Below, piece by piece: positions 26,623-36,400 of a DNA stretch of 64,000 nt. The position numbers and the translations under genes were made by a program. Origin of the DNA: Chloroflexota bacterium (GTDB taxonomy: Bacteria > Chloroflexota > Anaerolineae > JAAEKA01); NCBI GenBank assembly GCA_034717495.1, contig JAYELL010000038.1, positions 1 through 64,000 on the forward strand. The letters run 5' to 3'. The number at the start of each line of letters is the position of its first letter. Within the stretch, counting starts at the first letter, position 1. Under the pieces are notes generated by a model. The model was not told the origin of the DNA. It did not search any database and was given only the letters and a program-made list of their open reading frames with translations.

Positions 26623-27395
26623 GATGAGGGCAGCACCAACTGCTGGTTGATAGTGAAAAATTGGCGATATGTAAGCCAGACCGTTGCCAGACCGGTAAAA
26701 GCAGCCGCGCCAATGAGCATGTACATGACAATGATCTGCAACTGTACTGCCTCCAGCGGGGCGGCTCCGGCCAGAATCATGCCGGTCATAGCGCCGGGCA
26801 GTGAAATCAGGCCTACCGTTTTGGTACCATCTACCATGGGCGTCATGCCGGCATGGAGGGCTGTGCGCAGGTAGGGATGGGCTGCTTTGCGCCCGGTTGC
26901 CCCCAGAGCCAACGCTGCTTCAATTTCCGGGGCACGGCCGTTGATTTCATCCCGCACCCGTCCCATCACCAACGAACAGACATTCATCGAATTTCCAATC
27001 ACCATGCCGGCAATGGGGATAATCTGCTGGGCTGTAAACTCAAAAACGCCCAACCCCACCAGCAGCCCCAGGGTCAGCGCCGCGCCAAAGCCGATAGACA
27101 ACAAGGCCACCCGGCCCGAATGAGGCACTCCCTGGCCGCGCTTTCCGGCCGTATACCCGGCAATCAACGTCATCACCGCCAAAAGAGAGAGAATGGCGGG
27201 CGGACTGTCGATGGCAAAAATCAGGGTAAGGGCATAACCGATGGCAATTAGCTGGACAAAAGCCCGGACAGATGCTATCAATATATCCCTTTCCAAATCC
27301 AGTTTTTGCCATCGGGAAATAATCGCCGCAATTAACACCAGGGCCAGTGCCGCCAGTATGCGGGAAAGTTGATCGAGGGGGATGTTTTCTAACAT
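26619..27395 (-). CDS. fetB: FetB-like metal exporter permease (UPF0014)
   Basis: This 258-residue membrane protein matches FetB/YbbM: RAFVQLIAIGYALTLIF, VMTLIAGYTAGKRGQG, IIPIAGMVIGNSMNVCSLVM and the conserved EAALALGATGRKAAHPYLR with GLISLPGAMTGMILAGAAPL. In E. coli FetAB exports iron and protects against oxidative stress. The ATPase partner is encoded 50 bp upstream. The stop overlaps the GH38 gene start. Confidence 0.85.
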   Translation of the reverse strand: MLENIPLDQLSRILAALALVLIAAIISRWQKLDLERDILIASVRAFVQLIAIGYALTLIFAIDSPPAILSLLAVMTLIAGYTAGKRGQGVPHSGRVALLSIGFGAALTLGLLVGLGVFEFTAQQIIPIAGMVIGNSMNVCSLVMGRVRDEINGRAPEIEAALALGATGRKAAHPYLRTALHAGMTPMVDGTKTVGLISLPGAMTGMILAGAAPLEAVQLQIIVMYMLIGAAAFTGLATVWLTYRQFFTINQQLVLPSS

Positions 27396-27446
27396 GGGGA
27401 CTCCATTGTGGGACCGGATGACCGGGCTGCCAGGCTAAACGGTGAT

Positions 27447-28187
27447 TCATTCGAGGAAACCGGCAGCAAATTCGGCCGTTTTGTGGTGGCTGTCCGGGCT
27501 TAGCAGATGTCCAGGATCGCCTTCGTCGGCAATACGGCCGTCCAGGAGCAAATAAACCCGATCGGCCACGTCCAGCACCTCTTCCATGTAATGTGTCACC
27601 CAGATGACCGTCAGACCCAGCTCCTGACGCAGTTTCTCAATGGTTTCCCGCACATGCCGCCGGGCGGCCGGGTCCAAAGCGCTGGTCGGTTCGTCCAGGA
27701 GAAGGGAATCGGGCTGATTGGCCAGGGTGCGGGCGATAGAGACCCGCTGTGCTTCGCCGCCTGACAGTTCACTGATAGGCCGCCGGGCATAATCGGATGG
27801 CATGTCGGCCAGGGCCAACAGTTCTGCAATGTCATCCGGGGTCAGGCTACGGCCGTCTAACCCCGGTCCGTAAGCGATATTGTCGGCGACAGTACCGGGG
27901 AAGAGTGCCGGTTTCTGGAAGACCATCCCCATCCGGCGGCGTAGAGCCAAAACGTTCATCGTGGCAATATCCTGGCCGTCGAGGAATATGGTGTGAGGAG
28001 GCGCTTCGGTCAGCCGGTTGAGGCAGCGGAGCAGGCTGCTTTTGCCGCTGCCGCTGGGACCCAGCAAGCAGACGATCTCCCCGGCCGCCACCACCATGTT
28101 AACATCGCGCAAAACGGGGCGACCGTTGCGCTCCAGTGATAAGTTTTGCACCTGAAAACGAGGGGTTGTCGGATCGGTTCTGTCCAT
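27447..28187 (-). CDS. fetA: FetA-like ABC transporter ATPase
   Basis: This 246-residue ATPase has Walker A LLGPSGSGKSSLLRC, the signature ELSGGEAQRVSIARTL and Walker B SLLLDEPTSALDP. Together with the downstream FetB-like permease it forms a FetAB-type exporter. The upstream region is occupied by a dispersed palindromic repeat, so any promoter must be inside or next to that repeat. Confidence 0.85.
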   Translation of the reverse strand: MDRTDPTTPRFQVQNLSLERNGRPVLRDVNMVVAAGEIVCLLGPSGSGKSSLLRCLNRLTEAPPHTIFLDGQDIATMNVLALRRRMGMVFQKPALFPGTVADNIAYGPGLDGRSLTPDDIAELLALADMPSDYARRPISELSGGEAQRVSIARTLANQPDSLLLDEPTSALDPAARRHVRETIEKLRQELGLTVIWVTHYMEEVLDVADRVYLLLDGRIADEGDPGHLLSPDSHHKTAEFAAGFLE

Positions 28188-28224
28188 ACGGCGAATCTGT
28201 CGAATTCGAAACTACTCAGGCATA

Positions 28225-28320
28225 AGGTGCAAAACACTTGCTCATGTGGCTCCAAAGGTGTCATTGGGTCGGGTTTGAATTCGCATCGGCTCGATTCTGT
28301 GGACCAAGTAGGTCGCACCT
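28225..28320. repeat. Dispersed palindromic repeat, copy 2 (MITE-like)
   Basis: This is 96 bp between AGGTGC and GCACCT, homologous to 8419-8513. Outside these hexamers the flanks continue the inverted symmetry (left cgaaactactcaggcat against right gagcagttactcgaa, imperfect). It lies between fetA and the lipase gene, and no reading frame in it looks real. Confidence 0.7.
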
Positions 28321-28364
28321 GAGCAGTTACTCGAAATCCTTTTGTCCTTTGTTCCTCGAAGCAC

Positions 28365-29603
28365 TCAATGAGTTAGCCACTGCAGCATTTGCCGGGTCAC
28401 CTCGGGACGGCTCAGCAACTCCACATGGTTCATACGGTAGGCAATCCATTGCGACGCCTTGGAAAAAAGCAGGTTTCGCCGCGCGTCGTCATGTTGGCCC
28501 AGTGCGCTGTGCAGGGGCACCAGACCGTCGCCAACCAGATGGTTTGCCAGGGCGCTGCGCCTGGCTGCCGTGGTCGCTGCCACGGTGAAGCAGGCCACAC
28601 CCTCAGGCAAGGGCACAATCTGGCGGCCATCGGGCTTGCGGTGAAAGCGGTCATGGCCAAACCAGTCTTCATCCAGCAGATGGCCGTAGCGCAGGTCAGT
28701 GATGCCGGCGCTGCGCAGATGGCCGAGTCTGCCGAAAGGCGCGGTATAGGGCGTGCTGCCCAAAATTAGGTCCACCCAGTTACCGGCCCGCTCCAGCGGG
28801 GCGCCATGGTGCGGCGTGCCCAGAAACACGATGTTTTTCAGGTGGCCTGGCCAGCGCAAGGCCTCCTGTTGGGCGTAGTGGAAAGCGCTGCGGATGAGCA
28901 AACCTCCCATGCTGTGGGCCACCACGCTCAGTTCTTCAATCGGTGTGGGCCAGTGTGTGACCAGTTGCTCCAACTGGTTCGATAGCTCGTGCCCATTTTG
29001 CGACGTGTGCAAGCCGGAGTTGTAGCGCAGATAGACGGGCGTGTAGCCCAGGGCTGCATCCAGCGCTTCACCATGGTCGACCACGTGCCCATTGTGCTGC
29101 GCGTGCCACTGCAGGTCGTTCATGCACAGACCGTGAATCAGCAGCAACACCTTGCCCGTGGCCTCAGGCATTGGCGCCAGGGCCTGCCAGTTCAGTGCTC
29201 TGCCCCGGTAGCGCAGGGTCATGGGGGTTGCGAACGGGCTGTTGTTGGCGAAAAGGTGGTCGCCCATCACGCCATTGAGTGCGGCGAGAACCGCTTCGCG
29301 CTGGGGCGTTCCAGGCCTGGCATCTTCATCCGATTCAAACAGGGGTTGCAGCCTGGCCAGCAGCGTGTCCACACTTTTGCCCACCAGTAGCGTGACATCG
29401 TGGACATTTCTGTAGACCAGACCGGTAATGCCGCGGGTTTTCCCCGGCTCCTTGCCGCCGGGAATGCCCATGGTGTCCCACACCGATCGGTGCACGCCTT
29501 CGACGATATGGGTGACGCCCGTGGTGGCCTGCGTTGCCAATTGGGCAATGCCCCGAATGTCCGAGGTGCGAAGGTGTCTGAGTGGATTAGTGATTGACAA
29601 CAT
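28365..29603 (-). CDS. Alpha/beta hydrolase, lipase/esterase with AHSMGG serine motif
   Basis: This 412-residue hydrolase contains LLLIHGLCMNDLQW (oxyanion region, about residue 153) and the nucleophile elbow LSVVAHSMGGLLIRSAF. NIVFLGTPHHGAPLERAGNW follows, as in PGAP1/GPI-inositol-deacylase-like and triacylglycerol lipases; the catalytic His is probably in RMNHVELLSR. There is no signal peptide; the N-terminal 120 residues are helical. Its first codons overlap a truncated lipase remnant on the same strand, so the present N-terminus may be next to a deletion junction. Confidence 0.8.
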   Translation of the reverse strand: MLSITNPLRHLRTSDIRGIAQLATQATTGVTHIVEGVHRSVWDTMGIPGGKEPGKTRGITGLVYRNVHDVTLLVGKSVDTLLARLQPLFESDEDARPGTPQREAVLAALNGVMGDHLFANNSPFATPMTLRYRGRALNWQALAPMPEATGKVLLLIHGLCMNDLQWHAQHNGHVVDHGEALDAALGYTPVYLRYNSGLHTSQNGHELSNQLEQLVTHWPTPIEELSVVAHSMGGLLIRSAFHYAQQEALRWPGHLKNIVFLGTPHHGAPLERAGNWVDLILGSTPYTAPFGRLGHLRSAGITDLRYGHLLDEDWFGHDRFHRKPDGRQIVPLPEGVACFTVAATTAARRSALANHLVGDGLVPLHSALGQHDDARRNLLFSKASQWIAYRMNHVELLSRPEVTRQMLQWLTH

Positions 29604-29739
29604 TCATGTACCGCCCACTATGCTCCGCCAATCCATGAACAACTATCAGGATGGCTTCAGGCTCACCTTCGGGCAACCAATACTGATAGTAGATATCGGT
29701 ATCCCGAACACCTTTCAAGTATCCTTCTTGATCTACCAT
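29587..29739 (-). pseudogene. Truncated monoglyceride-lipase-like gene (N-terminus only)
   Basis: A 50-codon frame with a good ribosome site (GAGGAG, 7 bases before the ATG) reads MVDQEGYLKGVRDTDIYYQY and continues to LIVVHGLAEHSGRY, then stops within eight codons. HGLAEHSGRY is the oxyanion-loop signature at the start of monoacylglycerol lipases, which run for some 270 residues; the catalytic Ser, Asp and His are missing. It begins one base after the stop of the 109-residue gene, so it was once a normal operon member, cut by a deletion that joined it to the 412-residue lipase gene. Confidence 0.75.
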
Positions 29740-29740
29740 T

Positions 29741-30070
29741 TCAGATCTCCTCAAGTGTCACTTGGAATAGATCTTCTCCAAAGCTTTCGAAGATCTCAAC
29801 TTGCACAGTATGCCGGGCACCAGCTGCTGTTATTCTCCTACCCTTGCTTTTTTCGATCTTGTAAAGTTCCTCTCGCAAGAGAGTTGCTTCTTCGGTGCTC
29901 GCCTCCAGCCTGGCTATAGCAAATCCTATCCCACCTTGCATCGCGAAAATTTCCTCGTAGCCATCCTTATTCTCAATTTCGAGTTCACTCGCTCCGATTT
30001 CGATGGCCTTTGAGGTAATTTCCGTAAGCGGACTATCTTTTCTGCTGGCATGATCAGTCATTTTTGTCAT
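29741..30070 (-). CDS. Hypothetical small acidic protein
   Basis: This is a 109-residue, soluble, glutamate-rich protein with alternating predicted strands and helices (for example FAMQGGIGFAIARLEASTEE and RHTVQVEIFESFGED). I do not recognise a family. It is supported as a gene by its codon regularity and by tight spacing to the truncated lipase gene that follows. ATG at 30070 or at 30061 may be the start. Upstream lies a 280-bp region with a small hairpin (TGTTGCC-N4-GGCAACA at 30140-30157) but no other gene. Confidence 0.55.
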   Translation of the reverse strand: MTKMTDHASRKDSPLTEITSKAIEIGASELEIENKDGYEEIFAMQGGIGFAIARLEASTEEATLLREELYKIEKSKGRRITAAGARHTVQVEIFESFGEDLFQVTLEEI

Positions 30071-30350
30071 TGTCCCGTTGGATCTGATGGTGCGCGAGCG
30101 TCTCGCCCAACGCTGCCATTCAGGGGCGGCCTACTGTGCTGTTGCCAAAGGGCAACACCGAACCAAGACACTATTCTACCAGCGCAGAGCCTTTGCAGCG
30201 ATGCGATTTTCACAGGCACAGATTGCCACAATTAGACACTCCCTCAATTGAAGTCTTGCTTGGGCCGTCTTCTGCAATGAGCTTGCCAGGTAGGTACTGG
30301 CTTTGAACAGAGTTTGTTTGCCTGGTTAATCCCCGGAAATCTACCCGACT

Positions 30351-30794
30351 TCAAAGGTGAAAATCTGCCGCTGTTTGCAGCGCTACTTCAGGCTTACCAT
30401 AAAATTCACCTGTTGGGAATACTGACAACTCATATTTACCGTGAGCGTAACTATAGAACGCTAATTCCCATTTCTCTTCATCACCAAAGTAACGCAACCG
30501 AAAAAGATGAACCGGCGTATTGCGCAGACGTTGCAGGTACTCTTCGCGGCTTTCCGCCCAATCCGGTGGGGGCCAGTTTGGGCCGGGTGGCTCTGGTTCC
30601 GTGTAGGCATCAACATAACAAAATTGTCCGCGAAACCGCATGTCAAGTCGGGTGTAGCTACCAGCAAGATGGGTTTCGGCATAGTCTCGGATACGTTTTT
30701 TAGTGCGATTCTTAACGGCTTCGTTTATCTTCACGTATGAAACATCCTCATTATAAACGGTAAACGAGTTCAATGGCCAGAACGTTGCCGTCAT
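30351..30794 (-). CDS. Conserved hypothetical protein
   Basis: This 147-residue soluble protein has an AGGAG ribosome site five bases before its ATG at 30794. It contains LDMRFRGQFCYVDAYTEPE, LFRLRYFGDEEKWELAFYSY and HGKYELSVFPTGEFYG. I recall similar proteins of unknown function in cyanobacteria and Chloroflexota, but I cannot verify this here. No catalytic motif is evident. A longer frame reaching 31109 exists but has no matching ribosome site and is less plausible. Confidence 0.65.
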   Translation of the reverse strand: MTATFWPLNSFTVYNEDVSYVKINEAVKNRTKKRIRDYAETHLAGSYTRLDMRFRGQFCYVDAYTEPEPPGPNWPPPDWAESREEYLQRLRNTPVHLFRLRYFGDEEKWELAFYSYAHGKYELSVFPTGEFYGKPEVALQTAADFHL

Positions 30795-30986
30795 TGTAGC
30801 TCCTGAGAGTGCAAGTGTCAATGCAAAGTGTCTTCTTGTTGAGTTACACCATTGTCCCACCCACAGCAGGAAACTTCGCTGCCCGATGAAAACACGGGAA
30901 AGGCAAGCATTTCGCTGAACTTCAATACAACTGACGAGAAACGAGCGGGTTCTGGCGGCGCAGCGCGTGCCGCTGGAGTCGAGAAT

Positions 30987-31015
30987 TGGACAGATGGACA
31001 GCTGTGGTCTATAAT
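30987..31015 (+). promoter_or_regulatory. Promoter upstream of rpsT
   Basis: TGGACA (30987-30992) and TATAAT (31010-31015) are spaced by 17 bp. The predicted leader to rpsT is about 155 nt. It contains a small hairpin TCGTTT-TTGA-AAACGA at 31132-31147, about 20 bases before the ribosome site. Nothing else is seen in the 380 bp between the hypothetical gene and rpsT. Confidence 0.65.
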
Positions 31016-31176
31016 TGCATTTTGCTGGCCTGATTGAGTTGGCGATCGCGCCTGATATGCTGGTCGTCTTGTCCTCTCCTTGTGGCTCACAGGCCGATAG
31101 AGAAAACAAAACCGGAGCTCGTCGAATACTTTCGTTTTTGAAAACGAGGCTTGTCCTCAGCCATGGAGGCGTTTAA

Positions 31177-31452
31177 GTGGCTAACCATCGTTCTGCATTG
31201 AAGCGCGTTCGCTCTTCGGAGAAGAAGCGCCAGCGAAACCTTGCCGTACGGGGCGGTGCCCGTACGGCCGTAAAACGTGCCCGTACTCTTATCGAGGCCC
31301 AGCAATGGGACGAAGCAGAAGCGGCCGTCAAATCAGCTGTGATCGCACTGGACCGTGCTGCGTCCAAGGGCGTCATTCATAAAAACAACGCTTCACGGCG
31401 AAAGTCCCGCCTGGTGCGAGGCTACCAACAGGCGCGTGCTGCAGCCCAGTAG
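31177..31452 (+). CDS. rpsT: 30S ribosomal protein S20
   Basis: This 91-residue basic helical protein begins (M)ANHRSALKRVRSSEKKRQRN and includes HKNNASRRKSRLVR, the diagnostic C-terminal RNA-binding motif of S20. It binds 16S rRNA in the small subunit. It starts with GTG at 31177, with GGAGG eight bases upstream; GTG/UUG starts are also seen for rpsT in other bacteria. A strong terminator follows. Confidence 0.95.
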   Translation: MANHRSALKRVRSSEKKRQRNLAVRGGARTAVKRARTLIEAQQWDEAEAAVKSAVIALDRAASKGVIHKNNASRRKSRLVRGYQQARAAAQ

Positions 31453-31495
31453 CTGAACTTGCCAGACCATCTGGCCTGGCCATCCGGAAAAAGAA

Positions 31496-31526
31496 AAAGG
31501 GAACTGGTTTTGTGCCAGTTCCCTTT
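31496..31526. terminator. Hairpin terminator between rpsT and response regulator
   Basis: A perfect 12-bp stem, aaagggaactgg paired with ccagttcccttt, encloses a 7-base loop. It lies between two convergent genes (rpsT and the response regulator). A-rich sequence on the left and TTTC on the right allow use in both directions. Confidence 0.8.
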
Positions 31527-31565
31527 CTGTGTCCTTGCAACTTCCAGTGGCCTGTGGAGGGAATG

Positions 31566-32312
31566 TCAAGCCTCTTGCTCAGAAGGCATCTCTTCTGACG
31601 GGTTTTCCCCGGGCTCAGCGGTGTCTTCCGCCTGCTTGTCAATCGATGTGGCAGCTTGTCCGTCGGGGAAAAAAGTATAGCCAATGCCACGTTTGGTGCG
31701 CAGGAAATTGGGCTTCTTGGGATCGGGTTCGATGATTCCCCGCAGCCAGCTCATGTGAACATCCAGGGTTCTGGTGTCCTCCAGGTAGGTGGTGTTCCAC
31801 ACGTCCTGCATGATCTGCTTGCGAGCCACCGGACGATTGGGATTCTGCATCAACAGCTCAAGCAGCTGGAACAGCTTTGGTGTGAGCCGTCCCTCTCCCG
31901 CTGGACCGATGATCGTCTGTTCGTCGAGGTCGAGCACAAAAGCACCTTCGACAAGCACCTGGCGACGGTTGCCTTCGAGGGCTTGTTCGATTGACTTGAG
32001 GACGCGATGCCAGGTTGTCGGGCCGGGAAGCAGGTAATCATATGAGATGCTTGCCAGGGTATCGTCCTCAGCGATGAGCACGATACGGGCCTGGGGAGCG
32101 CTCTGTCGCAAATTGAGACACATTTGCTCTGGCGGTACAGGAAGTGAGACCGAGTCGACGACGATCACGTCAGGCTGGGAATCTTCCAGAGCGCGCAATG
32201 CCCGGGATTGGCTGGCAGCAAAACCCACGTCATAACTGTTGAGCCCGAGATGGCGCCAAAGGGCAGCATAGTTGTCGGGCTGTCGGCCGAGAAATAAAAT
32301 GCGGTTGGACAT
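31566..32312 (-). CDS. OmpR-type response regulator with degenerate receiver
   Basis: This 248-residue protein has an N-terminal receiver-like domain (1-115) and a C-terminal winged-helix DNA-binding domain (about 125-215). The latter has LTPKLFQLLELLMQNPNRPV, TRTLDVHMSWLRG and NFLRTKRGIGYTF, typical of OmpR/PhoB. In the receiver the position for the phosphate-accepting Asp is present in VIVVDS, but the N-terminal acidic pair is replaced by LFLGRQPD and the conserved Lys is not obvious. It may therefore act without phosphorylation. The tail (215-248) is acidic and low in complexity. No histidine kinase is adjacent. Confidence 0.8.
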   Translation of the reverse strand: MSNRILFLGRQPDNYAALWRHLGLNSYDVGFAASQSRALRALEDSQPDVIVVDSVSLPVPPEQMCLNLRQSAPQARIVLIAEDDTLASISYDYLLPGPTTWHRVLKSIEQALEGNRRQVLVEGAFVLDLDEQTIIGPAGEGRLTPKLFQLLELLMQNPNRPVARKQIMQDVWNTTYLEDTRTLDVHMSWLRGIIEPDPKKPNFLRTKRGIGYTFFPDGQAATSIDKQAEDTAEPGENPSEEMPSEQEA

Positions 32313-32488
32313 GGGACGGACTGAACCCCTCCGGGAAACCCCAATTCTTATCAGGGCCTGGCGCTAGCGGCTCTTCGTCAAGGGAGCCAAGCGGAAGGAC
32401 TGAAACAGATCGTGGGAAACCTGCGCAGGCGGATTATACAACAAAGGCGCCGGACGTGCAATCATGACAACATACCGATCCAAGATCA

Positions 32489-32517
32489 TTGACCTTTGTT
32501 AGTCGTCGTAGTATAAT
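32489..32517 (+). promoter_or_regulatory. Strong promoter giving a near-leaderless transcript
   Basis: TTGACC (32489-32494) and TATAAT (32512-32517) are spaced by 17 bp. The ATG of the GT2 gene is at 32526, eight bases after the -10, so transcription should start within three bases of the start codon. No ribosome site precedes the ATG. Confidence 0.75.
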
Positions 32518-32525
32518 CGATTGCC

Positions 32526-33377
32526 ATGAGTGACCCAGAGAACCAAAACCATAGAGCTGACGCGCCTGGCGATTGGTCAAGCGGACAGCTTGTCTGTGTG
32601 GTTCTTCCGACTTACAACGAAGCTGACAATTTGCCAGCGATGGTCGCTGCACTCCTGGGACTTCCCGTTCCAAACCTTCATATCATCGTTGTCGATGATG
32701 CATCTCCCGATGGTACGGGCGACATTGCAGATCGCCTTGCTCGCCACCACGAAGGCCGAATCCACGTGCTGCACCGGACTGAGAAGCGGGGGCTTGGCCG
32801 CGCTTATGTGGCCGGCTTCAAACGAGCGCTTTCCCTGGGCGCCGAGTACATCGTGCAAATGGACGCCGATTTCTCCCATAGTCCGGAGGATGTCATTCGC
32901 CTGCTGGATGGCATCGTCGACGCCGATGTCGTCATCGGCTCGCGCTATGTGTCGGGCGGGGAGCTGGATGGTGACTGGAATTGGGGCCGCCGTTTCCTGA
33001 GTTGGTGGGCCAATGCAGTCTGGACCCAGTCGTTTCTGGGTTTGTCGGTGAGCGACTCCACGGCCGGGTTCAAATGCTGGCGGCGCCACACCCTGGCGGC
33101 TATCGACCTCGATCAAATCCGCTCCAACGGCTACGTTTTCCAGGTCGAAATGTGTTACGTGACCGAGCGCCTGGGTTTCCGCACGGTTGAAATCCCGATC
33201 TTCTTCGAAGACCGCCGGGTAGGCCAATCCAAAATGACCATGTCAGTCAAGTTTGAGGCGGCGTGGCGGGTATTTGATATCCGTTGGCGACACCGCAACC
33301 TGACGAAACAGGTGACGGACTCCCAGGCTGTACCGGTCAACCTACCACAATCGCCGCGAGAGACGGGATCTACCTGA
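32526..33377 (+). CDS. Polyprenol monophosphomannose synthase-like GT2
   Basis: This 283-residue GT2 enzyme has [34 protein letters not shown] and the metal-binding [13 protein letters not shown], followed by GSRYVSGG and [10 protein letters not shown], and ends with [13 protein letters not shown]. This matches Dpm1/Ppm1-type synthases, which make polyprenyl-phosphate mannose from GDP-mannose for GT39-type transferases. It is preceded by a promoter that predicts a leaderless mRNA, and lies upstream of the YfhO-flippase gene in the same direction. Confidence 0.9.
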   Translation: MSDPENQNHRADAPGDWSSGQLVCVVLPTYNEADNLPAMVAALLGLPVPNLHIIVVDDASPDGTGDIADRLARHHEGRIHVLHRTEKRGLGRAYVAGFKRALSLGAEYIVQMDADFSHSPEDVIRLLDGIVDADVVIGSRYVSGGELDGDWNWGRRFLSWWANAVWTQSFLGLSVSDSTAGFKCWRRHTLAAIDLDQIRSNGYVFQVEMCYVTERLGFRTVEIPIFFEDRRVGQSKMTMSVKFEAAWRVFDIRWRHRNLTKQVTDSQAVPVNLPQSPRETGST

Positions 33378-33497
33378 TGGATTGGCAATACGCGTTGATC
33401 TGCTCCCGCGATCATCTCCTCTTCGGAGGATACAAGATCGACCAGCCTGTTGCCCTGCTGGCCGGCAGGGTCTGGGGGTTGTAGAAAACCCGCTCCC

Positions 33498-36400
33498 ATG
33501 AAACGAGACGCGTTTCGCCGCGGCGTCCTGGCTGCAGCGATTTTGCTGCTGGTTTCCCTTCTCTGGTTTGCACCCGTCGTATTGGGTGGCAAAACCCTGA
33601 TCCCCGCCGAAAATCTCTACCAATTTCAACCCTGGCAATCCCTGGCAACCCAGGCGGGGGTGGGTGACCCCCAGAACGAGTTGGTCAACGATCTGTTGCT
33701 GGAGAACTTTGTCTGGAAGAGCTTTCTGCGACAGGCTATCGATCAGGGTGAACTTCCTCTTTGGAATCCCAATCTGTTCACTGGCCTTCCCTTTTTGGCA
33801 GCCGGTCAGCATTCCGCCCTCTATCCTCTCTCACTGATCTTCTATCTCCTGCCGCTGCCGATGGCTTACGGTGTTTTCACCTGGCTACAGCTGGCCATTG
33901 CTGGATTCGGCATGCTTTTGTTGGCTCGTTCCCTGCGACTGGGCTGGGCAGCAAGTCTGTTTGCCGGGTTTGCCTACGCCTTTAGCAGTTTCTTCGTCGT
34001 CAGTGTTGTGTTCACCATGATCATCGCGGCAGCGGCGTGGCTGCCATGGATACTTGCCGCGGTTGAGATGATCATCAGAAAACAGGAAGAGAAGGGGGAC
34101 GCCGACTATTCTCCTGTTCCCTATGTGATCGCCGGCGCGGCGGCATTGGGTATCCAGGTTCTGGCCGGCCATCCAGAGATTAGCGTGCTGGTGTTGTTGA
34201 CCACAGCTTTTTATGCTCTATGGCGTCTCATTCTGCTTTGGCGGCGCATCGGGAGTATTCGCCGGCCACTTCACCTGGCTGTCTGGCTTCTGGTGATGGT
34301 CCTGGCCGGCCTTGCCATCGGGAGTATCCAGCTGATTCCTCTGCTGGAACTGGTCACATCCAGTTTCCGCGAGGGTTCGGTCAGCTACGATCAGGTAGTG
34401 GGCTGGGCATGGCCGGTCCGGCAAGTGATCACCTTCCTCCTGCCGGACTTCTTTGGAAATCCAAGCCATCATGGTTGGTTCGATCCCGGGCTGCATCTCT
34501 ATCGCGAGGCTGGCCCTAACGCCTTCGGTGAACCGGTTCGCGACGTGTTCTGGGGGGTCAAGAACTATGTCGAAGGTGGCAACTACCTGGGCATCATGAC
34601 CTTGCTGCTGGCCCTGGTTGCGGTTGGCGGGGCACTGGCGTCAGCGATTCGCGGGGTGTCTAGCCGGAACCAGCCCACGGGATCGACAGCCAGCCAAGAG
34701 GTAGCCCCACCAGATTCCAGCCTGCCGGGCGGGGATACGCGACACATTTGGCTCTTCGCCGCTCTGGCGCTGCTGAGTCTGGCGTTTGCTTTCGGCACGC
34801 CACTCTACGCCCTTCTCTTCTACGGCGTACCAGGCTATAAACAACTGCATTCGGCTTTTCGCTGGGTGTTCCCCTATACCCTGGCTATGTCGGCATTGGC
34901 TGGCTATGGCATGCAAATGCTGCTGGACCGGCTGGCTGGCGCTGGCGAGTCGGGAACGCGTATTGCCCGGCTTGGCCGGGTGTTGGGTTTCGCCAGTATG
35001 GCCGTTGGAATCTTCGCGCTGCTGGCGGTGTTGGCAAGCCTCATCAGGCCGGAGCCGTTTGCGGCTATCGGACAACGGATCGTGGACTGGTCCGATCTGG
35101 CCCAGAGGGTTTTTGCGGGAGGCGAGGATTTCTGGGGCTACCAGTGGGGAAATTTGCTGCATTTCGGTGTCTTCTCGACGCTGGCGGGTTTGTGGTTGAT
35201 CTTCGCGACCCGCTCGGTTGCATCGACAGGACGAAATCTCAGGCGCTGGCTGGCGCCGGCCGCCATGGCGATCTTGATGGTCGACCTGTTTCTGGTACTT
35301 GGTGGATTCAACCCCGCCTCTGATCCGGAGCTTCTTGAAAGGACGCCGCCCAGCGTGGCCTTCCTTCAGCAGGATGATGATCTCTGGCGGTTGAGCTCGT
35401 TTGAAGGCGAGGGAACGAGCAAAACCTTCAATGCCAATACACCCTGGATGAGCGGGCTGCAGGATATCCGTGGATACGACTCCATCATCTCCAAACAGTA
35501 TGTCGATTACATGGAGTCCATCGAGCCTCAGGGTCAACTGCTTTACAACCGCATCTCTCCCTTTTACGATCCGGCCAGCCTGGATGATCCGCTGACAGAC
35601 CTGTTGGGCGTAAAATACATCATGACGGAGCTGCCGTTGGAGCTGCCTGCTGAAAGCGGATGGGCCGTGGTGTACGACGACGAAGTTCGCATTCTCGAAA
35701 ACAGGGATGTCTTCCCCCGCGCCTTCGTGGCGGCGGGCGTCGAACTGGCGCAGGCGGACGACGTGCTGAGGGCCATGCGCGGTGTGGATCTTCGCGAGGT
35801 CGTCGTGCTGGAGGAGGCGCCACCGGTCCCGGTGCCGGCAACAGGTGCACCCCTGCTGGCATCGGGTTTCAGCCGGCCGCCGGCTGACTATGACGGTCGC
35901 ATGCCCGCCGGTGAGCTGCCTGCGCCAGCCTCTCCGCAGCTGCGTACAGCGACGGTAAGCAGGTATGGCACGCGTGAAGTTTTCGTCGACCTGAACCTGG
36001 ATGATCGGGGTTGGCTGGTATTGACCGATGCCTGGTTCCCCGGTTGGAAGGCCTTTCTGCGTCCCTTTGGCGTGGTCGGGGAGGGCGTGGATGCTGAGGG
36101 CAATCCGCTGGAAACTGAGCTACCCATTTTTCGGGCAGATGGCAATTTCCGGGCGGTGTATCTGCCACAGGCGGGTCAATGGACCGTAAGATTCGTCTAT
36201 TCCCCCCGATCGGTGCAACTGGGCATCTATGTCACCTTCCTGGCACTCGTGAGTCTGCTCCTGTTGGGAGGCGCCTGGGCCTGGGGAAGGTTCTACCGGG
36301 AAACGGAGGATGAGCACTCCGAGGTCCGGAGGGTTGCCAAAAACAGCACGGTTCTGATGGCGCTTTCTCTGTTGAATCGGGCCATTGATTTCGTTTTCGC

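Noticed and set aside
30795-31109. Extended N-terminus of the conserved hypothetical protein (252-codon version)
   Set aside because: The added part is low in coding character and crosses the rpsT promoter, while the ATG at 30794 has an AGGAG at five bases.
31132-31147. Hairpin in the rpsT leader as a riboswitch
   Set aside because: It is a single 6-bp stem with a 4-base loop; no known riboswitch architecture is present.
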